Source: Streptomyces zaomyceticus (GTDB lineage Bacteria > Actinomycetota > Actinomycetes > Streptomycetales > Streptomycetaceae). Taken from it: a stretch of 64,000 nt of DNA. A program made the position numbers and the translations under genes. This document shows, piece by piece, positions 58,805 through 64,000 of the stretch (its first letter is position 1; every line of letters begins with the position of its first letter). The notes beneath the pieces are model-generated. The model was not told where the DNA came from. It was given only the letters and a program-made list of their open reading frames with translations, and searched no databases. Location: NCBI RefSeq assembly GCF_014656215.1, contig NZ_BNBZ01000003.1, positions 124,001 through 188,000 on the forward strand, in the 5' to 3' direction.

Positions 58805-60796
58805 TCAGAAGCCCTTTCCATGGCGGGCGGCCGCCACGCGCGCGAGGACCTGCCGGAGGACTCCGCTGCCCGGCGGAAGGATCGGCGGCTCGTACGACCA
58901 GGCATGGCCGACCCAGGGATCGGCGAGGTGGTCGTCGGGGACCGGTGTGAGCCTCAGCAGCGAGCGCCACAGCGGATCGAGCAGCGGCCCGTACGCGGAG
59001 GCGTCCTCCCGGTCCGCGACCATCAGCAGATGGACACCGACCGACGGGCCCTCGTCGGCGAGGTAGCGCAGCCGGGTGACCGCCCGGTCGTCGAAACCGT
59101 GCGGGAAGTCGTGCACCAGCAGCAGCTGCCGAGCGGTGTCCAGACCGGGCGGCAGGGCGTCGGAGGCACCGGCCCGCAGCGCCATCTGCAGCAGGTCGAC
59201 CCGCTCGGTGAGCTGCTCCAGGACGGCCGAGACCCCGGCCGCGCCCCGGGCCGGCGGGGCCGCGAGGACGCCCGTCTCCACGAGCGGCGCGAGCGCGGCG
59301 GCGCCCGCGCCCGCCGGGTCGACGACATGGACGGTGAACTGTCCCGCCGGATGCGCCGCGAGCAGCCGGGCCGTGTGCGCGACAGCGCTGTCCAGGGCGA
59401 GCCGCCGCAGTTCGACCTCGTCGAGGAGGCCGGCGGCCTCGGAGCGGCCGCGGCCGCTGTCCACCCAGAGACCACGCTCCAGCGGCAGCCGGACGAGCAT
59501 GGGAATCCGCAGGTCGGTCCGCTCGGGGAGGTGGAGGTCGCCGAGCCGGACGGCCATCGGGTCCCCGTCCGGGACCCGGTAGGCGTGCCAGACGGGGTTG
59601 TCCCAGCGGGCGAACGCCACCGGCAGGGCGGGCTCGACGACCTCGGACTCGGCCGCGAGCTGGGCGAGGTCCCGGTCCAGGACCTCGCGCGCCCGCTCCA
59701 CCAGCTCGTCGTGCCGGGCGCGGGCGGCGGTCCGCGCGGCGTCGTTCGCGCCGCCGCCCCGGGCTCGGTAGTCGGAGAGGGTCTCGTCGAGCTCACGGTC
59801 GAGCCGGGACTCCGCGAAGTCGCAGGCGCTGCGGTAGGCGGCGGCGGTCCGGGCCAGGTCCTCGAACATGCCCCAGACCTGGTTGTACAGGCGCTCGTCC
59901 ATGGACCAGCCCGACGCGTCCCCCGCGACCGGAGTGGGCGGAGCCTGCCGGGGCTCGGGCGCGGGCGCCGGTGCGGACGCGGGTGTCGCCCGGCGGCGCG
60001 GGTGGGAGTAGTCGACGGGGCCGCCGGAGGCGGAGGAGGCGGAGGCGGAGGTGCCCGCCGCGGGGGTGGGCGTGGTCGAGCCCATGGCCGGGGTGGGCGC
60101 GCCCGTGCCCGGGCCCGTTCCCGTCGCCGGGGTCGGCGGCGGTGTCACCGGGGCGGTCGGGGCCGGGTCCGACGCGGTCGCCGGCGCCGTGCGGCGTACG
60201 CGCTCCGCCTCCGGGACGTGCTGCGGCGCGGTGACCGGGGCGGGCTCCGGCGCGACCGCCGCCAGGATCGACGCGGCCAGGTCGGCCGGGCGCTCCAGGC
60301 CCTGGTCGCCGAGGAGGGCGGCGAGCCCGCCCTCGTACCCCTGACCCATGGCGCGGACCTTCCAGCTGCCCTGGCGCCGGTACAGCTCCAGGGCGACGAC
60401 GGCGGACTCGCTGTCGAGGCCGGTGATCGTGTAGCTGGCGATCGCGGTGCCGTCGTGATCGGTGACGGCGACGAAGGGGGCGGCGACCGTTCCGAAGCGG
60501 GTGGTTCCACCGGTGCGCGGGCCGGGCAGCGCGAGGAGCACCGACACGCGGTGGACGGCGCCGGGCACGGCCTCCAGGTCGACGGTGAGACGGTGGTCGG
60601 CGGCCGCCTGCCGGGGGACGTCGACGCCCGGGAGGGAGGGCGAGCCGGGGTGGGCGATCCACTCCACGCCCGGAACTCTGCCCTGTTCGTCGCAGAGCGT
60701 GGCTCCGGCGAGGACAGGGTGACCGGCCGACACCCGGATCTCCAGTCGGGTGTCGGGCAGGGGGTGGTTCTGCCCCCGGACCAGCTCGGCCGTCAT
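58805..60796 (-). CDS. TerD-domain protein fused to a degenerate FtsK-like domain
   Basis: A 663-residue soluble protein. Residues 1-180 are TerD-like (LVRGQNHPLPDTRLEIRVSAG, VSVLLALPGP, ITGLDSESAVVALELYRRQGSWKVRAMGQGYEGGLAALL; the SWKVRAMGQGYEGGL ending is typical of Ca-binding TerD). Residues about 185-305 are a Pro/Ala/Thr-rich linker. Residues 310-410 are helical. The rest resembles an FtsK/SpoIIIE-type ATPase core (GLWVDSGRGRSEAAGL, FTVHVVDPAG, LLLVHDFPHGF, VGVHLLMVADRED) but has no intact GxxGxGK(S/T), so ATP binding is doubtful. TerD proteins act in tellurite and stress response complexes. It lies between terC and terD. Confidence 0.8.
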   Translation of the reverse strand: MTAELVRGQNHPLPDTRLEIRVSAGHPVLAGATLCDEQGRVPGVEWIAHPGSPSLPGVDVPRQAAADHRLTVDLEAVPGAVHRVSVLLALPGPRTGGTTRFGTVAAPFVAVTDHDGTAIASYTITGLDSESAVVALELYRRQGSWKVRAMGQGYEGGLAALLGDQGLERPADLAASILAAVAPEPAPVTAPQHVPEAERVRRTAPATASDPAPTAPVTPPPTPATGTGPGTGAPTPAMGSTTPTPAAGTSASASSASGGPVDYSHPRRRATPASAPAPAPEPRQAPPTPVAGDASGWSMDERLYNQVWGMFEDLARTAAAYRSACDFAESRLDRELDETLSDYRARGGGANDAARTAARARHDELVERAREVLDRDLAQLAAESEVVEPALPVAFARWDNPVWHAYRVPDGDPMAVRLGDLHLPERTDLRIPMLVRLPLERGLWVDSGRGRSEAAGLLDEVELRRLALDSAVAHTARLLAAHPAGQFTVHVVDPAGAGAAALAPLVETGVLAAPPARGAAGVSAVLEQLTERVDLLQMALRAGASDALPPGLDTARQLLLVHDFPHGFDDRAVTRLRYLADEGPSVGVHLLMVADREDASAYGPLLDPLWRSLLRLTPVPDDHLADPWVGHAWSYEPPILPPGSGVLRQVLARVAAARHGKGF

Positions 60797-60829
60797 CGAC
60801 TCTGTCCCCTCAGCGTTTCCCGGCGCGGT

Positions 60830-60899
60830 TCATGCGGCTCATGCGGTGCACGTGGTGGAAGCGGTGCACATGGTTCGGTGAATGGTGTGACTCATGCGG
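60830..60899. repeat. Direct repeats upstream of the TerD-fusion gene
   Basis: TCATGCGG occurs at 60830, 60839 and 60892, and GCGGTGCACRTGG at 60843 and 60861 (18-bp spacing). They fill the promoter region of the gene starting at 60796 and may be regulator sites. Confidence 0.5.
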
Positions 60900-60900
60900 G

Positions 60901-60935
60901 ACAGCTCCCGGTGGCCTGCCGCCTCCGGGAGCTGT
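60901..60935 (-). terminator. Terminator after terD
   Basis: ACAGCTCCCGG / CCGGGAGCTGT, 11 perfect pairs with a 13-nt loop, 22 nt past the terD stop on the minus strand. Confidence 0.7.
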
Positions 60936-60957
60936 GGGTGCGTGCTGCGCGGGCCGC

Positions 60958-61536
60958 CTACAGGTGCGGCAGGATCGCGGGCATCAGGTCCTGGAACGTG
61001 CGGCCGTTCGCCGGGTTGCCGAGGGCCGTCATCTGCCAGCCGGAACCGACCCGGTGCACCTTCGCCATGATCTGCGCGGTGTAGTTGCCGCCGCCGTCCA
61101 GGGTGTAGCGCGCGAGCTCCTGGCCGTTCGCCTCGTCGACGATCCGGCAGAAGGCGTTCTGCACCTCCTGGAACGTCTGACCGGTGAAGGAGTTCACCGT
61201 GAAGACGATCTGGTCGATGTGGACCGGGACCCGCTGGAGGTCGACGAGGATCGCCTCGTCGTCCCCGCCCTGGCCGGCGCCGCCGACGAGGTTGTCGCCG
61301 GTGTGCTTGACCGAGCCGTCGTCGCTGACCAGGTGACGGAAGAAGACCACGTCGACCGGCTGCTTGTCCGCGAAGAGGACGGCCGAGGCGTCCAGGTCGA
61401 TCTCCTGCGTGCGCTTGCCGAAGAGGCCCCGACGCGGTGCCGCCTGCCAGCCGAGCCCCATCCGCACCTGGCTGAGGCTGCCTCCGCCCTGCTTCTCCAG
61501 GCTGATGGCCTGACCCTTGGTCATGTTGACCGTCAC
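60958..61536 (-). CDS. TerD-family stress protein
   Basis: A 192-residue stand-alone TerD domain, the usual length. The start MTKGQAISLEKQGGGSLSQVRMGLGW and the acidic loops DLDASAVLFADKQPVDVVFF and GDNLVGGAGQGGDDEAILVDLQRVP are the Ca-binding signatures, followed by IDQIVFTVNSFTGQTFQEVQNAFCRI and the end GSGWQMTALGNPANGRTFQDLMP. TerD proteins take part in tellurite resistance, phage defence and differentiation in Streptomyces. GTG 61536 has GAGAGGGG 7 nt upstream. It is followed by the TerD fusion gene and preceded by a dyad over its promoter. Confidence 0.93.
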   Translation of the reverse strand: MTVNMTKGQAISLEKQGGGSLSQVRMGLGWQAAPRRGLFGKRTQEIDLDASAVLFADKQPVDVVFFRHLVSDDGSVKHTGDNLVGGAGQGGDDEAILVDLQRVPVHIDQIVFTVNSFTGQTFQEVQNAFCRIVDEANGQELARYTLDGGGNYTAQIMAKVHRVGSGWQMTALGNPANGRTFQDLMPAILPHL

Positions 61537-61590
61537 GCGCTTGCCCCTCTCGTTTGGCGTTCCCCGCGCCCGCTGTCCGGTGCGTGCGGT

Positions 61591-61619
61591 TGTCAGCACC
61601 CTACGCAGAGGTACTGACA
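61591..61619 (-). promoter_or_regulatory. terD promoter with an overlapping dyad
   Basis: TGTCAG-C-ACC (61591-61600) and GGT-A-CTGACA (61610-61619) form a 10-bp dyad with one mismatch. The -10 candidate TAGGGT (minus strand) lies across the left arm. It could bind a stress regulator. Confidence 0.5.
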
Positions 61620-61660
61620 CCGCAGAGCCGCGGTCCGGATTTGTGTCGGTCTTGCAACAC

Positions 61661-61677
61661 ACCGGACCGTGTCCGGT
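61661..61677 (-). terminator. Short hairpin at the uvrB stop
   Basis: ACCGGAC-CGT-GTCCGGT begins at the last base of the uvrB stop codon; 7 perfect pairs. A modest terminator candidate. Confidence 0.5.
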
Positions 61678-63806
61678 CAGGCGAGTCCCGCTTCCTTCAT
61701 CTGGCGCAACTCCTTCTTCAGCTCTCCCACTTCGTCGCGGAGCCGGGCGGCCACCTCGAACTGCAGCTCGGCGGCCGCGGCGCGCATCCGGTCGGTCATC
61801 TCCTCGATGATCGCGGCCAGTTCGGTGGCGGGCCGGTCGCCCAGCTGCACCGTCGAGCCGGCCTTGCCCCCGCCCTTGGCGCCGTGCGCGGCGAGCGAGG
61901 GGACGGGGGCCTTGGCGCCCTTGCCCTCCTTGCCCTGCCGATAGCCGCTGCCGAGGAGCTCCTCGGTGTCGATCTCCTCGCGCGCGATGGTCGCGACGAT
62001 GTCGTTGATCTTCTTGCGGAGCGGCTGCGGGTCGATGCCGTGCTCCGTGTTGTACGCGATCTGCTTCTCGCGACGGCGGTTGGTCTCGTCGATGGCCTGC
62101 TCCATCGCGGGGGTGATCCGGTCCGCGTACATGTGGACCTGACCCGAGACGTTTCGCGCGGCACGGCCGATCGTCTGGATCAGGGACGTCCCGGAGCGCA
62201 GGAAGCCCTGCTTGTCCGCGTCGAGGATGGCCACGAGGGACACCTCGGGGAGGTCGAGGCCCTCCCGGAGCAGGTTGATGCCGACGAGGACGTCGTACTC
62301 ACCGGCGCGCAGCTCGCGCAGCAGCTCGATGCGGCGCAGGGTGTCGACGTCGCTGTGCAGATAGCGCACCTGGATGCCGAGCTCCAGGAAGTAGTCGGTG
62401 AGGTCCTCGGCCATCTTCTTGGTGAGGGTGGTGACGAGGACCCGCTCGTCCCGCTCGGTGCGCAGCCGGATCTCGTGGACCAGGTCGTCGATCTGTCCCT
62501 CGGTGGGCTTGACGACGACCTCGGGGTCGACGAGCCCGGTGGGGCGGATGATCTGCTCGACGAAGCCGTCGCCGCGCGAGAGCTCGTACGTCCCGGGGGT
62601 CGCGGAGAGGTAGACGGTCTGGCCGATCCGCTCCTGGAACTCCTCCCACTTCAGCGGGCGGTTGTCGAGGGCGGACGGGAGCCGGAAGCCGTGGTCGACC
62701 AGGGTCCGCTTGCGGGAGGCGTCGCCCTCGTACATGGCGCCGATCTGCGGCACGGTGACGTGCGACTCGTCGATGACGAGCAGGAAGTCCTCGGGGAAGT
62801 AGTCGATGAGGGTGTTGGGCGCGGAGCCGGGGTCGCGTCCGTCGAAGTGCATCGAGTAGTTCTCGATGCCGGAGCAGGAGCCGATCTGGCGCATCATCTC
62901 CAGGTCGTACGTGGTCCGCATGCGCAGACGCTGGGACTCCAGGTGCTTGCCCTGCTTGTCGAGTTCGGCGAGCCGGCCCTCCAGCTCGCGCTCGATGTCG
63001 TTGACCGCGCGCTCCATGCGCTCGGGACCCGCGACGTAGTGGCTGGCGGGGAACACGTACAGCTCGCGGTCCTCGCTGATGACCTCGCCGGTCAGCGGGT
63101 GGAGGGTGGAGAGGGCCTCGATCTCGTCGCCGAACATCTCGATGCGGACGGCGAGCTCCTCGTACACCGGGAAGATCTCGATGGTGTCGCCGCGGACCCG
63201 GAAGGTGCCGCGGGTGAACGCCAGGTCGTTGCGCGTGTACTGGATGTCGACGAAGCGGCGCAGCAGCTGGTCGCGGTCGAGCTCCTCGCCGACCTTGAGC
63301 GGGACCATCCGGTCCACGTACTCCTGGGGGGTGCCGAGGCCGTAGATGCAGGAGACGGAGGCGACGACGATGACGTCCCTGCGGGTGAGCAGGGAGTTCG
63401 TCGCGGAGTGGCGGAGCCGCTCCACCTCCTCGTTGATGGAGGAGTCCTTCTCGATGTACGTGTCCGACTGCGGGACGTACGCCTCGGGCTGGTAGTAGTC
63501 GTAGTACGAGACGAAGTACTCCACCGCGTTGTTCGGCAGGAGCTCGCGGAACTCGTTCGCCAGCTGCGCGGCCAGCGTCTTGTTCGGCGCCATCACCAGG
63601 GTGGGGCGCTGGAGCTTCTCGATCATCCACGCGGTGGTGGCCGACTTTCCGGTACCGGTGGCACCGAGGAGCACGACGTCCTTCTCGCCCGCGCGGATAC
63701 GCCGCTCCAGGTCGGCGATGGCCGTCGGCTGGTCGCCGCTGGGCTGGTAGGAGCTGACGACCTCGAAGGGCGCCACCGAACGTTCGATCTTGGAAACGGG
63801 CCGCAT
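61677..63806 (-). CDS. uvrB: Excinuclease ABC subunit B
   Basis: A 709-residue helicase-like protein that verifies damage after UvrA loads it. Walker [13 protein letters not shown] (about residues 46-57), the beta-hairpin [12 protein letters not shown] (about 100-111), DESHVT (Walker B), QTIGRAARN (motif VI) and the C-terminal UVR motif ([27 protein letters not shown]) that binds UvrC are intact. A 40-residue Gly/Ala/Lys linker precedes the UVR motif. ATG 63806 begins [18 protein letters not shown]. uvrA and uvrC are also in this window but in separate operons. Confidence 0.97.
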   Translation of the reverse strand: MRPVSKIERSVAPFEVVSSYQPSGDQPTAIADLERRIRAGEKDVVLLGATGTGKSATTAWMIEKLQRPTLVMAPNKTLAAQLANEFRELLPNNAVEYFVSYYDYYQPEAYVPQSDTYIEKDSSINEEVERLRHSATNSLLTRRDVIVVASVSCIYGLGTPQEYVDRMVPLKVGEELDRDQLLRRFVDIQYTRNDLAFTRGTFRVRGDTIEIFPVYEELAVRIEMFGDEIEALSTLHPLTGEVISEDRELYVFPASHYVAGPERMERAVNDIERELEGRLAELDKQGKHLESQRLRMRTTYDLEMMRQIGSCSGIENYSMHFDGRDPGSAPNTLIDYFPEDFLLVIDESHVTVPQIGAMYEGDASRKRTLVDHGFRLPSALDNRPLKWEEFQERIGQTVYLSATPGTYELSRGDGFVEQIIRPTGLVDPEVVVKPTEGQIDDLVHEIRLRTERDERVLVTTLTKKMAEDLTDYFLELGIQVRYLHSDVDTLRRIELLRELRAGEYDVLVGINLLREGLDLPEVSLVAILDADKQGFLRSGTSLIQTIGRAARNVSGQVHMYADRITPAMEQAIDETNRRREKQIAYNTEHGIDPQPLRKKINDIVATIAREEIDTEELLGSGYRQGKEGKGAKAPVPSLAAHGAKGGGKAGSTVQLGDRPATELAAIIEEMTDRMRAAAAELQFEVAARLRDEVGELKKELRQMKEAGLA

Positions 63807-63867
63807 GCAACCACCGTACGACCCGGCACTGACACTCGGGGGGCGATCGGCCCGCGGCGGCCCTCCG

Positions 63868-64000
63868 TCACCAGTCCTGTGAGCGGTGGCCGCCCCGGGG
63901 GACGCTCCTGCGGGCCCCCCGGCCGGCGGGCCGGGCCGTCCAGTTGGCGGGCTCGCCGTAGGAGGGCACGTGGCGCGGAGCGGGCACTCCCGGGCGGCGC
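63868..64000 (-). CDS. C-terminal end of a gene running off the window (hypothetical)
   Basis: A minus-strand frame without stops enters from the right edge and ends at a TGA at 63870-63868. The last 43 residues are Pro/Arg/Gly-rich and end RGGHRSQDW. The residues [17 protein letters not shown] resemble the C-terminal tails of Streptomyces membrane proteins near uvrB, but nothing can be assigned. It lies 61 bp upstream of uvrB. Confidence 0.4.
   Translation of the reverse strand, partial: RRPGVPAPRHVPSYGEPANWTARPAGRGARRSVPRGGHRSQDW

Overview
The window is a core-chromosome segment of a high-GC actinomycete, almost certainly a Streptomyces. Evidence is the very high GC content with third-position bias, the sporulation regulator WhiA in a yvcK-rapZ-uvrC neighbourhood, the OpcA/Zwf pair, a SufR-led suf operon, an RbpA-family protein, a mycothiol-dependent enzyme, Tat lipoproteins, frequent GTG/TTG starts and several likely leaderless promoters. 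No mobile element, CRISPR array, rRNA or tRNA gene was found.

Layout. 1-8.0 kb is mixed: the end of a secreted nuclease, an antibiotic-biosynthesis-monooxygenase-like protein behind a MerR-type promoter, a GNAT, an SDR, dapA, a tiny His-rich secreted protein, dapD, an SMR efflux/TetR pair with a palindromic operator, a membrane protein and a VOC protein. 8.1-14.6 kb is the Fe-S assembly operon sufR-B-D-Rieske-C-S-U-SufT-like (minus strand), with a CAAC-N6-GTTG box at its start and a near-perfect DtxR/DmdR-type iron box in the 339-bp gap to an ABC exporter. 15-21.4 kb holds that exporter, the haem A pathway genes ctaA and ctaB, an Imm49-like protein, an amidohydrolase and a small conserved protein. 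21.7-28.3 kb is the pentose-phosphate operon tkt-tal-zwf-opcA-pgl, with overlapping zwf/opcA/pgl start and stop codons. 28.3-33.4 kb has two PH-domain membrane proteins, pgi and an MFS permease. 33.5-37.4 kb is an RbpA-family gene, secG, and glycolytic gap-pgk-tpiA.

37.6-45.7 kb holds a large secreted M14 peptidase and the overlapping uvrC-rapZ-yvcK-whiA operon, closed by a clear intrinsic terminator. 45.7-51.3 kb is more accessory: an SDR, a secreted beta-trefoil/EEP nuclease-like protein, an operon pairing a secreted papain-like cysteine protease with a membrane-anchored protein, a divergent regulator preceded by tandem TGTGAA repeats, and a Tat Rieske lipoprotein. 51.4-64 kb mixes DNA repair (uvrA, uvrB) with tellurite-resistance-type stress genes (TerC behind a yybP-ykoY manganese riboswitch, a TerD-FtsK-like fusion, TerD), plus a mycothiol-dependent enzyme, an MBL hydrolase and an MHS-type permease.

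Most genes are textbook Streptomyces housekeeping. The unusual material lies between genes: the riboswitch whose P1 strand is exactly complementary to the terC ribosome-binding site, the iron box, the MerR and TetR operators, the A-tract plus hairpin leader of gap, the tandem operator-like repeats at 49.7 kb, and many very long perfect hairpins. I found no convincing wholly new multi-gene system. The least explained gene sets are the protease/anchored-protein pair with its repeat-bearing divergent promoter, and the TerD/FtsK-like fusion.
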